Shown one piece after another: positions 8,604-16,279 of a stretch of DNA of 58,856 nucleotides. The translations under genes were made by a program, and so were the position numbers. The notes under the pieces are model-generated. The model ran no database searches. It was not told the origin of the DNA and saw only the letters and a list, made by a program, of their open reading frames with translations. The DNA is taken from positions 1 to 58,856 of IMG/VR virus record IMGVR_UViG_3300001715_000002; one strand, written 5' to 3'. The stretch comes from a virus. Position 1 is the first letter of the stretch. Every line of letters starts with the position of its first letter.

Positions 8604-8801
8604 ATGCGCACCCTGCTCCAAGCCATCGGCCTGTTCTTCCTGTGCCTTAACGCCGTCGTGTTGATTGGAGGCTACTTCCTGATCATGCATTTCGGATGGG
8701 GCTTGTCTGTCCAGAACTGGAACTGGATCGTGATGGGTCCGATCTCGATCATGATCCTGTCCCTGATCTTCAAGACAATCGGGAAAGCCCTGTCGAGATA
8801 A
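8604..8801 (+). CDS. Small two-span membrane protein
   Basis: The 65-residue product starts behind AAGGAGC. Hydrophobic spans are about residues 5-27 and 39-56, with a short Trp-rich loop between and a basic C-terminus. Function unknown; holin-like topology, but far from the lysis genes. Confidence 0.55.
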   Translation: MRTLLQAIGLFFLCLNAVVLIGGYFLIMHFGWGLSVQNWNWIVMGPISIMILSLIFKTIGKALSR

Positions 8802-8845
8802 TATCGAGACAAAGAATCCCCAGCAGAGTTATTAACCTGCTAAAG

Positions 8846-8870
8846 AAAAAGGCGCCTTGTGCGCCTTTTT
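8846..8870. terminator. Bidirectional intrinsic terminator
   Basis: AAAAAGGCGC and GCGCCTTTTT form a perfect stem with a CTTGT loop. It separates the plus-strand pair at 8212-8801 from the minus-strand operon at 8870-10851 and can stop both. Confidence 0.85.
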
Positions 8871-9238
8871 CATTCCTTGGCGTTGTCGCTGCCTGGATCG
8901 TTTTCTTTACTCTCTGACTCGCCGTTTTGGGCGCGGGTGATCTCGCTAAGCAGCTGGCGCACGCGGTCAACCGTCAAGTTTCGCTCGGGCACGACGGTCG
9001 ACGTATTCATTCGACGAGTCTGGCTCTGCCGGCGCTTCTCTGCCAGCAACCGCTTCTTCTCAAGCATCTTCTCATTGAGCATTTTGAGCGCGGTATCGTG
9101 ACTAATGTGGCGGAGTAGTTCGGACACCACCACCTCGTTGGTCAGCCCGGTGGCCACTGCCAGCTTGCGCAGGTTCTCATGCGCCTTGGGCTCAAGTTTC
9201 AGATTGACGGCAATCTGTTTCGAATCGTTGGTGATCAT
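8870..9238 (-). CDS. Small basic protein, possible ribbon-helix-helix regulator
   Basis: This 122-residue protein begins with a stretch in which a beta strand (QIAVNLKLEP) is followed by two helices. That layout resembles ribbon-helix-helix and plasmid copy or partition proteins. The middle is a basic helix (KKRLLAEKRRQS), the C-terminus acidic. It is translated after the helicase on the same strand, 14 bp downstream. It is one of few candidates to bind the genome-wide palindromes, whose tandem GTAA units would suit such a fold, but this is inference. Confidence 0.45.
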   Translation of the reverse strand: MITNDSKQIAVNLKLEPKAHENLRKLAVATGLTNEVVVSELLRHISHDTALKMLNEKMLEKKRLLAEKRRQSQTRRMNTSTVVPERNLTVDRVRQLLSEITRAQNGESESKENDPGSDNAKE

Positions 9239-9252
9239 TCCTACGTCTCTAA

Positions 9253-10851
9253 CTAGCCGGTTGTTATACCCATCGTCCCGAGATCGAAATCCCGAGGACC
9301 ATAGACGATATTCTCGTTGAATCCCGGTGTGTTCTGGACGATCGCTAACCGCTCAAGCGAGTGTTGCCGCAAGTGGTTGTTCGACTGATCAATAAAGTCG
9401 ATGATCAGCGCCACGTTGGCACCCTGCTTCTTCGCCCGCAGTCCGCGACCGATACGTTGTCTCAGTGCTACTTCTGCCTTCCCACCACCGGCCAGGATCA
9501 CGCACCCTACCGCTGGCACGTCCACACCGACATCCATGATCGTCGAGCCAATCAGCACTTGGGTATTGCCGTCACGGAGATCGTTGAGCGCATCTTGCCG
9601 AGTCTGCTTCGATGATTCGCCGAAGACGAAATTAACCCGAAGGCCGGCTTCGGACATACGTTTTTCGAGCAGTCGCCCGTGCGCCTTCTGGAGCACCAAG
9701 AGCATGACGGGTAAACCGAGCTCGGCAGCACGCAAAGCCTCCTTCACAATTAAGGCATTGCGCGTAGCGTTATATATGATGCCGAGCTTATACGCTCGCT
9801 GCCATCCGGTGCCATTCCCCAGCACCGTGCTTTTCACACCAGTCTCATTCATCTGTTTCAGGCCGAGCCTGTCGGGACTATAACCGACGGTGTGATATCG
9901 AAAATAGGGGCGCGCCAAAACACCGCGCTCGATGAGCTCTTTTTCGGTAACGCGAGCCATGACCGGACCCGTGCAAGCCAGCAGTCGCATGTTGGCTTCC
10001 TGGTCGTCCTTCATGAACGGTGTCGCTGTCAGCGCGAGTCTGAAATGCGCGTTGCGACAGGCATCCATGATGGCGTAATACGAGTTGCCCGAGACCTCGT
10101 GCGCTTCTTCCAAGATCACGAATTCGACCATCTCCAGATATTTGAGCGTTGCTGCTCTGACCTTCGCCTGGCGTTCCTGTTCCGCTTTCGGCTTCGAACG
10201 ATCCGGCTCCTTGAGCCGCTGCACCAGCGTCTGAACCATTGCCACCGTGACGGCACGACGCGGCGCGAACTCGCCGTCTCCAATGACGCCGACCTGCTTG
10301 CCCTTGAAGAACGTATCGCCGTTGTCCAACTGGAACGTGAACGATTCTTCGAAGGCTCTCTGCATCTGATACATCAGCACAAATCGGGTGGTGATGAACA
10401 GCGTCGGCCGGCGAATCCTCGAGACCGCCATGTTGGCCACCCGACTCTTGCCGCCACCCGTCGCGATCTGCGCGATCCCCGCCCCTTCCCGCACTAGCGT
10501 GCGCACGACCTTCGGCTGGTAGTCGTATTGAGCGGTGTAGCCGAAACCGTCGATTCGAGGCATGTCCGGGCCGAGTGCTTCCGGCAGAGGCTTCTGGATC
10601 ACCTGGGGCACAAAACCGCGTTTCTTGAGCTCTGCGCACAGCGGCTTGGTGAATCCCGCCGGGAACGTCGCATTACCCCATTCGAAAAACGTCGAGACGC
10701 CATCCCAGTCGTCGTTCCTGGCAGCGTATGAGTATTCCGATCCGGCTGACTTATACGAGGTCAAGGATTGGACAATTTCTTTCACCTTGACGCTGTCGTC
10801 GACCAGCTTGGCGACCCTGGCATTACGGGCGATTCGAATGATCTGCCCCAT
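9253..10851 (-). CDS. SF2 DNA/RNA helicase (UvsW/RadD-like)
   Basis: This 532-residue ATP-dependent helicase starts at 10851 behind GGAGAG. Motif I is TGGGKS (131-136), motif II is EEAH (248-251, Glu replacing the first Asp of DEAH), motif III is TATP (275-278), and motif VI is QRIGRGLR (465-472). Phage relatives such as T4 UvsW unwind branched DNA and aid recombination-driven replication. The N-terminal 110 residues are not motif-bearing and may bind DNA. It is transcribed away from the ParB-like cassette; both share the operator at 10889. Confidence 0.85.
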   Translation of the reverse strand: MGQIIRIARNARVAKLVDDSVKVKEIVQSLTSYKSAGSEYSYAARNDDWDGVSTFFEWGNATFPAGFTKPLCAELKKRGFVPQVIQKPLPEALGPDMPRIDGFGYTAQYDYQPKVVRTLVREGAGIAQIATGGGKSRVANMAVSRIRRPTLFITTRFVLMYQMQRAFEESFTFQLDNGDTFFKGKQVGVIGDGEFAPRRAVTVAMVQTLVQRLKEPDRSKPKAEQERQAKVRAATLKYLEMVEFVILEEAHEVSGNSYYAIMDACRNAHFRLALTATPFMKDDQEANMRLLACTGPVMARVTEKELIERGVLARPYFRYHTVGYSPDRLGLKQMNETGVKSTVLGNGTGWQRAYKLGIIYNATRNALIVKEALRAAELGLPVMLLVLQKAHGRLLEKRMSEAGLRVNFVFGESSKQTRQDALNDLRDGNTQVLIGSTIMDVGVDVPAVGCVILAGGGKAEVALRQRIGRGLRAKKQGANVALIIDFIDQSNNHLRQHSLERLAIVQNTPGFNENIVYGPRDFDLGTMGITTG

Positions 10852-10888
10852 GTGATTGCTCTCCGTGTGGCGATTGCCTTACACTGCC

Positions 10889-10910
10889 TGTAAGTAAGTG
10901 CTTACTTACC
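10889..10910. promoter_or_regulatory. GTAAG-family palindrome 4 (divergent)
   Basis: GTAAGTAAGTGCTTACTTAC at 10890-10909 is the best match to the consensus. It lies between the divergent helicase and ParB-like operons and could control both. Confidence 0.85.
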
Positions 10911-10932
10911 TTTAATGCGGGAAAAAATGTCC

Positions 10933-10940
10933 ACGCGTAA
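10933..10940. repeat. ACGCGTAA motif, copy 4
   Basis: Reverse-orientation copy of TTACGCGT, about 20 bp upstream of the first ParB-like gene. Confidence 0.35.
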
Positions 10941-10961
10941 GTATAAGTGAAGACTAACACG

Positions 10962-11627
10962 ATGAGCGAAATCCAGAAAGTAGACCCTCGGGAACTCCGC
11001 AAAAATTCTTGGAATACCAACAAGATGACGGCGGAAAACGAGGAAAAGCTGAGAACCAGCGTCCGGCGCAATGGCTTGCTCGGCGTGGTGCTGGTTCGAG
11101 AGCTGAAAGACGGCTCTATGGAGATCGTCGGCGGCGAACACCGCGTCGATATCGCTATCGAGGACGGTCAGTCAACGGTCAACGTCCAAAACCTGGGCAA
11201 GATCAGCGATGCTCGCGCCAAGGAAATGATGCTGCTGGACAACGGCCGCTACGGACAGGATGACCCATTCGAACTGGCCGGCATTCTGGACGAGCTCGCC
11301 GCCGGCGGCGACGTGGATCTCTCCACCTTCATGCCCTTCGCCAGCGAGGACATGGACAAGCTGCTAAGCACCACCGACATCGACCTCGACAGTCTCGATT
11401 ACCTCGACGAGCCGGACTACACCGGCGTCGAAGTCACCACCGAGAAGCGTGAGTCGAAAGTCCAGTCGCATCAGGTGCTGCGCTTCAAGGTCACGATGGA
11501 CGACGCCGCGGCCGTGAAGCGCGTGATCGACAAGATCATGGAGTCACGGGGCTTCACCGAAGAGGACTCGCTGACCAACGCCGGTGATGCCCTGGTCTAC
11601 CTGGCGGGGGAATACGCCAATGAGTAA
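10962..11627 (+). CDS. ParB/Srx-like domain protein 1
   Basis: This 221-residue protein has an N-terminal ParB/sulfiredoxin-type fold: DPRELRKNSWN, a helix, a LLGVVLVREL strand and the nucleotide-site loop GGEHR (57-61). ATG 10962 is chosen; an in-frame GTG at 10947 is possible. There is no ParB HTH or centromere-binding part. Members of this superfamily include CTP-binding partition proteins, nucleases and phage base-modification partners. It opens a six-gene cassette whose genes all overlap, and it overlaps the second ParB-like gene by 8 bp. Confidence 0.75.
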   Translation: MSEIQKVDPRELRKNSWNTNKMTAENEEKLRTSVRRNGLLGVVLVRELKDGSMEIVGGEHRVDIAIEDGQSTVNVQNLGKISDARAKEMMLLDNGRYGQDDPFELAGILDELAAGGDVDLSTFMPFASEDMDKLLSTTDIDLDSLDYLDEPDYTGVEVTTEKRESKVQSHQVLRFKVTMDDAAAVKRVIDKIMESRGFTEEDSLTNAGDALVYLAGEYANE

Positions 11628-12294
11628 CGACCGCGGCGGCCAGGAGATCGTCTACCTCGATCCCAAGACCCTTATTCCCTACGAGAACAACGTCAAGCGC
11701 CACCCGCGCAAGCACATCGAGGCGCTGAAAGCTCTGATGCTGCGTCACGGCTTCTCGAAGGGAAACCCCATCCAGGTCGACCGCAACATGGTCATCATCG
11801 CTGGACACGGCCGCACGGAAGCCGCGTGCGAGCTTGAGATGCCGGTGGTGCCGGTTGTCATCCGTTCGGACCTGTCCGACGACGAGGTGAAGCGCTGGCG
11901 TCTGGAAGAGAACAAGTCGGTCTCCAACGACTACGACGTGGTCGGCATGAAGGCCGAGATTGCCGATCTACTGGATCTCGATGGGCCGTTGGTCGGCTTC
12001 GACGAGAAAGAGTGGGCGGTGCTGACCGAAGACCTCACGGCTGACTTCGATGCCGACTCGATGATCGCCGATCTCGAGGCCGAGATGGAATCCGCCGCGA
12101 AGCATCACGACGAGACCACCGAGAAGGCTCGCACCGAACAGGTGGCGATCACCGATCTTCTGGGATTCCGGCATGTGCCGGCGGCGCAGCAGCGCAAGAT
12201 CGTCAAGTTCGTGGCGCGCCTCGAAGCTGAAACCGGCAAGACCGGCGCTGATGCCTTCCTGGCTCACATCGATCAGAGCGAGGGCGCGGCATGA
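11620..12294 (+). CDS. ParB/Srx-like domain protein 2
   Basis: This 224-residue protein starts inside the end of gene 1. The ParB-like core is clear: a LIPYENNVKRHP stretch, a helix, and the loop AGHGRTEAA (61-69), in which GxxRxxA is the conserved nucleotide-binding signature. The C-terminal half is helical and acidic. It is not a close duplicate of its neighbour, so the two may form a heterodimer or act in sequence. Role inferred from context: DNA recognition or phosphotransfer for the ATPase-acyltransferase module downstream. Confidence 0.8.
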   Translation: MSNDRGGQEIVYLDPKTLIPYENNVKRHPRKHIEALKALMLRHGFSKGNPIQVDRNMVIIAGHGRTEAACELEMPVVPVVIRSDLSDDEVKRWRLEENKSVSNDYDVVGMKAEIADLLDLDGPLVGFDEKEWAVLTEDLTADFDADSMIADLEAEMESAAKHHDETTEKARTEQVAITDLLGFRHVPAAQQRKIVKFVARLEAETGKTGADAFLAHIDQSEGAA

Positions 12295-12929
12295 GCGACA
12301 TCGTCATCGACAAGCGATTCAGCTCCCGCGTGACGCGCACCGATCGTGTGCTCGAAGTGGCCGAAGCCTTCGGGCTGGGCCTTGAGGATCGCGAGTTCGT
12401 GATCTACGACCAGCTGTCCGTCCAGGTCGAGCGTGGTGATGTCGTCTACATCAACGGGCAGTCCGGTTCCGGCAAGTCGTTGGCGCTGCGCGAGATCGCT
12501 CGCCAGTTGGCCGACCAGGGCATGCGCGTCGCCAACATCGACGAGATCGCCCTGGAAGACGTCCCGTTGATCGATCAGATCGGCACCGACACCAACGACG
12601 CGGTTCGCCTGCTGTCGCTGGCTGGGCTCAACGATGCCTATCTGCTGGTGCGATCCCCTGCCGAGCTTTCCGATGGTCAGAAATATCGCTTCCGGCTGGC
12701 CAAGGTCATCGAGTCCGGCGCCGACGTGTGGGTCGCCGACGAGTTCTGCGCGGTCTTGGATCGCGAAACCGCAAAGGTCGTCTCGTTCAACGTCCAGCGC
12801 ACGGCACGCAAGGCTGGCGCCACGGTGATCGTGGCCACCACCCATACCGACTTGGTAGAAGACCTCAAGCCAAGTCTGGTGATCGAGAAGTATTACAAGG
12901 CCAAAGTCAGCATGGAGAGACCCGCATGA
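12291..12929 (+). CDS. ABC-type ATPase (soluble, phage)
   Basis: This 212-residue single nucleotide-binding domain has Walker A GQSGSGKS (56-63), an ABC signature variant LSDGQKYR (126-133), Walker B VWVADEF (146-152) and an H-loop His (185). It has no membrane partner and no tandem domain. It most resembles the ATPase half of COG2401-type proteins, in which an ABC ATPase is fused to a GNAT domain. Here the acyltransferase is a separate gene two positions downstream. Start and stop overlap the neighbours (ATGA), indicating translational coupling. Confidence 0.85.
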   Translation: MSDIVIDKRFSSRVTRTDRVLEVAEAFGLGLEDREFVIYDQLSVQVERGDVVYINGQSGSGKSLALREIARQLADQGMRVANIDEIALEDVPLIDQIGTDTNDAVRLLSLAGLNDAYLLVRSPAELSDGQKYRFRLAKVIESGADVWVADEFCAVLDRETAKVVSFNVQRTARKAGATVIVATTHTDLVEDLKPSLVIEKYYKAKVSMERPA

Positions 12930-13405
12930 GTGATGCTTCGACAACAGACGGACCCGCTACCGATACCTCTACGGTCGACCATGCGAAGACCATTCAGATC
13001 GTCGAGAAGCGCTGCAAGAAGCACGGTGTGGCGATCGTCACGATCCAGCCGTTCAGTGCGCGCCTGTTCGTGTTCAGAGGTCTCGATACCTACAGCGACA
13101 AGCTCAAGGCGATCTTCGGCGTCGAGACGCAGATGGGCTGCATCCTGCAAGACCTGAACGTCGGTGGTTTCTTCGGCTCCGAGTTGGACGTCAACGGCTG
13201 CCCGATTCTGGTGCTGGCGATCGATGGCACGACGAAATACCCGGAAGAAGCCATCTGGCACGAAGCGCTGCACGCGACCTTCGTCATCCTGGACCTCTAC
13301 GGGGTCGAGTTCGACGTCGATAACCACGAAATCTACACCTACACCCAGGGCTACATCGTCAGTCAGATTCGCCAGCAACTCTACGGGCGAGAGTCGTTTC
13401 GATGA
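12926..13405 (+). CDS. HEALH zincin-like protein
   Basis: This 159-residue protein starts in the ATGA overlap with the ATPase. Its key feature is AIWHEALHATF with HEALH at 112-116, the HExxH zinc-binding and catalytic motif of metallopeptidases; a third zinc ligand may be among Asp/His of DVDNHE about 18 residues later. No prodomain or signal peptide. It could be a phage metallopeptidase or a zinc-binding amidase acting with the acyltransferase. The fold is unverified. Confidence 0.6.
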   Translation: MSDASTTDGPATDTSTVDHAKTIQIVEKRCKKHGVAIVTIQPFSARLFVFRGLDTYSDKLKAIFGVETQMGCILQDLNVGGFFGSELDVNGCPILVLAIDGTTKYPEEAIWHEALHATFVILDLYGVEFDVDNHEIYTYTQGYIVSQIRQQLYGRESFR

Positions 13406-14307
13406 TCCCGAATGACGTCGCGATCCGCCGGCCGGCCGCCTCTGAGTGGTCGGAGGGCTTCTCGTTGCTGTCGCGAATGGTCCTCGAGCGCGGCACCCGC
13501 GAAGACTGGCTGGCGCTGCACGATCTTCACTACAAGACCGAGACTGACTCCTTCGGCCAGACCTACTACCGCTGCACGCTCGACGGCACGCTGATCGGCG
13601 TGGTCGTCACGGCCTACCCGAAGCTGTTGCTGGAACCGCGTCATCGCATGTTCCCGAAGATCAAGCCGACCGGCGGCTCCAAGCTCACCAATACGGCGCG
13701 GGCGAAGTTCGTGAATGACCTGTTCGCGATCGTCAACCGCTCGGTCGTTGACACGCTCTACCGCGGTGTCGGCGTCTCCTATCGGATGCTCAACCTGGCC
13801 GCCCGGATGCATCCACGCCAGGTGGTGGAGATCCAATCGGCCATGTCGAAATTCTCGCCCTTCGCCATGAAGGCAGGGTTCCTCTTCGCCAAGCCGATCC
13901 CGAACAAGAACTACGCCAAAGGCGTAGCGATGGTCACTCGTTTCTTCGATAGCCATCCGATGGACACCGTCGGCCTGCTCGAAGAGATCGACGCCATGCC
14001 GGACTCGCTCAAGCTCAAGACCCTGCGTGAGCTCACGGCGTTCTATTACAAGTGCTCGGCGCTTGAGAAGACCGGTCGCAACCTGGGTCGCGGCCTGGCT
14101 GACCTGGATTACGAGCCTGCCGAGCTGATCGCCAAGATTCAGGGACTGATCTTCGCCTCCCCGCTCTATGGCGCCTATCGCAATCCTGACTTTGGCCGTG
14201 CGCTGCCCGACCGGCTACCGCTGGCCGCGTTCGATCTCCAAAGTCCCAACGAACCGCTGAACCTCGCTGCCCTGGAAACCCTGATTGGAAGCGTCCCCGA
14301 TGAGTGA
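13402..14307 (+). CDS. GNAT-like acyltransferase
   Basis: This 301-residue protein has a GNAT core in its first 160 residues: the CoA-binding signature RGVGVSYRM (121-129) after the strand AIVNRSVVDTLY, then EIQSAMSKFSPFAMKAGF (143-160), typical of the acetyltransferase half of COG2401-type proteins. A helical C-terminal domain is added. Phage Mu Mom, which modifies adenine in DNA, is also a GNAT-fold enzyme, so DNA base acylation is a plausible but unproven role. Overlaps both neighbours. Confidence 0.7.
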   Translation: MIPNDVAIRRPAASEWSEGFSLLSRMVLERGTREDWLALHDLHYKTETDSFGQTYYRCTLDGTLIGVVVTAYPKLLLEPRHRMFPKIKPTGGSKLTNTARAKFVNDLFAIVNRSVVDTLYRGVGVSYRMLNLAARMHPRQVVEIQSAMSKFSPFAMKAGFLFAKPIPNKNYAKGVAMVTRFFDSHPMDTVGLLEEIDAMPDSLKLKTLRELTAFYYKCSALEKTGRNLGRGLADLDYEPAELIAKIQGLIFASPLYGAYRNPDFGRALPDRLPLAAFDLQSPNEPLNLAALETLIGSVPDE

Positions 14308-14593
14308 ATACCGCATGACCCAGAAGCAGCTCCAGATCATCACCGCGATCCACGAGCACCAGAAGAACCACAAGCAGGACATCGACCTGGATCAGCTGCT
14401 GGGCTCTCTGCCCTACGAGACGACCAAGGAATCGATGCAGTTCAGCCTGCGAGCCCTGATCAAGAAGGGTCTGCTGGCGAAGGTAGGCGACGCCGTGATT
14501 CGTCGTGGACGGGCTCGTCGGACCTATCGGCTGACGCTGATGGCCAAGGAAATGTTCCGGCTGGGGTCAGAAAAATCACACACACCAGCTTAA
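14300..14593 (+). CDS. Small winged-helix-like protein
   Basis: This 97-residue protein overlaps the acyltransferase stop. It has a helix, a KESMQFSLRALIKKGLL recognition-like helix and a basic wing (RRGRARRTYRLT), which resemble a MarR-like winged helix. It closes the six-gene cassette and may regulate it, or bind DNA for the modification complex. It is also a candidate for binding the ACCGA-rich repeats immediately downstream. Confidence 0.5.
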   Translation: MSEYRMTQKQLQIITAIHEHQKNHKQDIDLDQLLGSLPYETTKESMQFSLRALIKKGLLAKVGDAVIRRGRARRTYRLTLMAKEMFRLGSEKSHTPA

Positions 14594-14678
14594 AGTATTG
14601 ATACAATCGGCAGAAGCTGTGCCAAGCAAATATCACTGATACCACCGATAAAACTCATACCACCGAACGCCCACTCGA

Positions 14679-14889
14679 CACCGATATCACCGACTCCCCG
14701 CGACTCACACCTGCCGACATGACCGCTATCACCTGGCTTCACCTCCGCTAAGACCGACTGCACGCGATACCCAGGTTCAAGACCGAGACCACCGAGACAA
14801 CCGATCGCTGACAGACCGCGCTGAAAGCGCAACGACGACGCACTGAACGAACCGACAGTCACCCGGCGCCACGATCACCGATATCACCG
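14679..14889 (+). repeat. CACCGATATCACCG repeat pair
   Basis: Two exact 14-bp copies (14679-14692 and 14876-14889), 197 bp apart, each centred on the palindrome GATATC. They lie within the ACCGA-rich tract just downstream of the ParB-like cassette. Confidence 0.5.
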
Positions 14890-15372
14890 CCCTATTCCGA
14901 CGGCCAAGAGATCCGACCATCCCCAGAATGGTCCCAGGTGGGAAGCGAGTCCGGTATGTGTCCGCATCATGTTCTGGAAATTCAGGTCGGTCCCGTCCGA
15001 CAAGGTCAATATCTATCGGCCTCATTGGCACAAACTCTCCAGACATAGAGCGCAGTTGGCGCGAAAAATCGTCGTCTGGGAGACGGGGAAGTTGCGCCTT
15101 CTCCCTTTGTGCGTTTCTGGCGAAAAATTCTGAGAGCACAGGATAACGCGAAATAATGCTTTCTAATCAATGCTTTACAGAGAAAACGCAACCCCGCTCA
15201 TCCGAGGATATTGGGATCAAAAACACCCCTTCATCCGAGGCATCCAAATTCTCTCTAAAGTATTGTTTTGAAACGAGAAAAGAGTTTTTAGCTCCGATGC
15301 CTCAGTCCCTCTATAAATACACTCTCAAAACAAGAACCCCTAAAAACAGAATATTCAGTTTACGCAAAGTTA

Positions 15373-15380
15373 ACGCGTAA
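15373..15380. repeat. ACGCGTAA motif, copy 5
   Basis: Part of GTTAACGCGTAAAC (15369-15382), the exact reverse complement of the 14-mer at 4691-4704. Confidence 0.4.
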
Positions 15381-15405
15381 ACGTAAACGAAAAACCATCT
15401 GATAT

Positions 15406-15413
15406 ACGCGTAA
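15406..15413. repeat. ACGCGTAA motif, copy 6
   Basis: Second reverse-orientation copy, 33 bp from copy 5; mirrors the doublet at 4668 and 4693. Confidence 0.35.
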
Positions 15414-15634
15414 AAATTCGGCCAGCGCGGGCCGCCGACCCTGACGACGGGAAACCTCGGAACGGATCGGAACCTGGCGGCGACCACCCGCCCAATGACT
15501 CTCTGAAAATCTGATCTTCGTGCCCCTGCTCAAATTTGCGTTCTAAGCGACGATATCGCTCCGATCCACCCCGACATACAGGGTAGCTTCGGAAAATCGC
15601 TGAGAACGCATCCCTGATCGATTGGGAGCGATTT

Positions 15635-16279
15635 ATGAGCGACACGAAGACTGCACGAAAGCGAATGTCTCCGAGCCAGTGGGCAGAAGCGCGTGCGATG
15701 TGGGCGTCGGGCGAGTTCACGCTGGAACAGATCGCCGAGAAATACGGCGTCGCCCGCGAAACCCTGTCGCGCCGGTTCGCCAAGGACGGGGTCAAGAAGG
15801 GTCAGAGCCAGATCGATCGCAAGGTCGAGCAGGAGCTGATCGAGAAAGCCGTCCAGGCTGCCGACAAGTGGGCGGAGCGCGGCGAACAAGCCCGCGAATC
15901 GTTCTTCAAGATGAACAAGATGGTCGTCGCGCTGACCGGCAAGGTCTTGCAAGACGCGATCGCCGGGGGCAAGGGGCTCTACACCGCCCAGGCCGACCTC
16001 AAGGCACTCCAGATGACATCGATCATTCTGGAGAAGACTCGGGCGAATCAGTGGGCCGTCGTGGGTCTCGACAAGGAAACCGACAACGACGACGAAATCC
16101 CCCAGCTGCTGGTGCGCACGCTGACCCCGGATCAGGTCGTCGAACTCCAGCGCATGCAGCATCAGGTAACGCCGGAAGACGAGATCGAGGTCGGCGACGC
16201 CGAACCCTACCTCGAAGACATCGATGTTCTCGATGACGAAGACGACGATGCGGTTATCGTCGAAGAGGCCGACGACTAA
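15635..16279 (+). CDS. terS: Terminase small subunit
   Basis: This 214-residue protein has an N-terminal helix-turn-helix (about residues 14-48: SQWAEARAMWASG, then LEQIAEKYGVARETLSRRF), a central helical oligomerisation region and a very acidic tail. It would recognise the phage packaging site and load the large subunit. Its position next to the large terminase and after a long non-coding region supports the call. It starts behind GGGAGCG and overlaps the large subunit by one base. Confidence 0.85.
   Translation: MSDTKTARKRMSPSQWAEARAMWASGEFTLEQIAEKYGVARETLSRRFAKDGVKKGQSQIDRKVEQELIEKAVQAADKWAERGEQARESFFKMNKMVVALTGKVLQDAIAGGKGLYTAQADLKALQMTSIILEKTRANQWAVVGLDKETDNDDEIPQLLVRTLTPDQVVELQRMQHQVTPEDEIEVGDAEPYLEDIDVLDDEDDDAVIVEEADD

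Larger units (their letters stand above)
14594..15634. other. 1-kb non-coding region before the terminase
   Basis: No credible gene. The first 300 bp are A/C-rich on the plus strand with about ten ACCGA units, including an exact CACCGATATCACCG at 14679-14692 and 14876-14889. Next come mixed sequence with direct repeats CATCCGAGG (15199, 15232), an AT-rich tract (15130-15415), and ACGCGTAA motifs. Its position just before the small terminase suggests it includes the packaging start (cos or pac), and possibly an origin or a centromere-like site. Confidence 0.45.

Noticed and set aside
9878-10639. 253-codon second minus-strand frame inside the helicase gene
   Set aside because: It lies within the helicase gene, which has all motifs in the other frame; composition is typical of a shadow.
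14594-15634. Hidden gene in the 1-kb gap
   Set aside because: The longest frames lack starts with ribosome sites and are interrupted or of biased composition.
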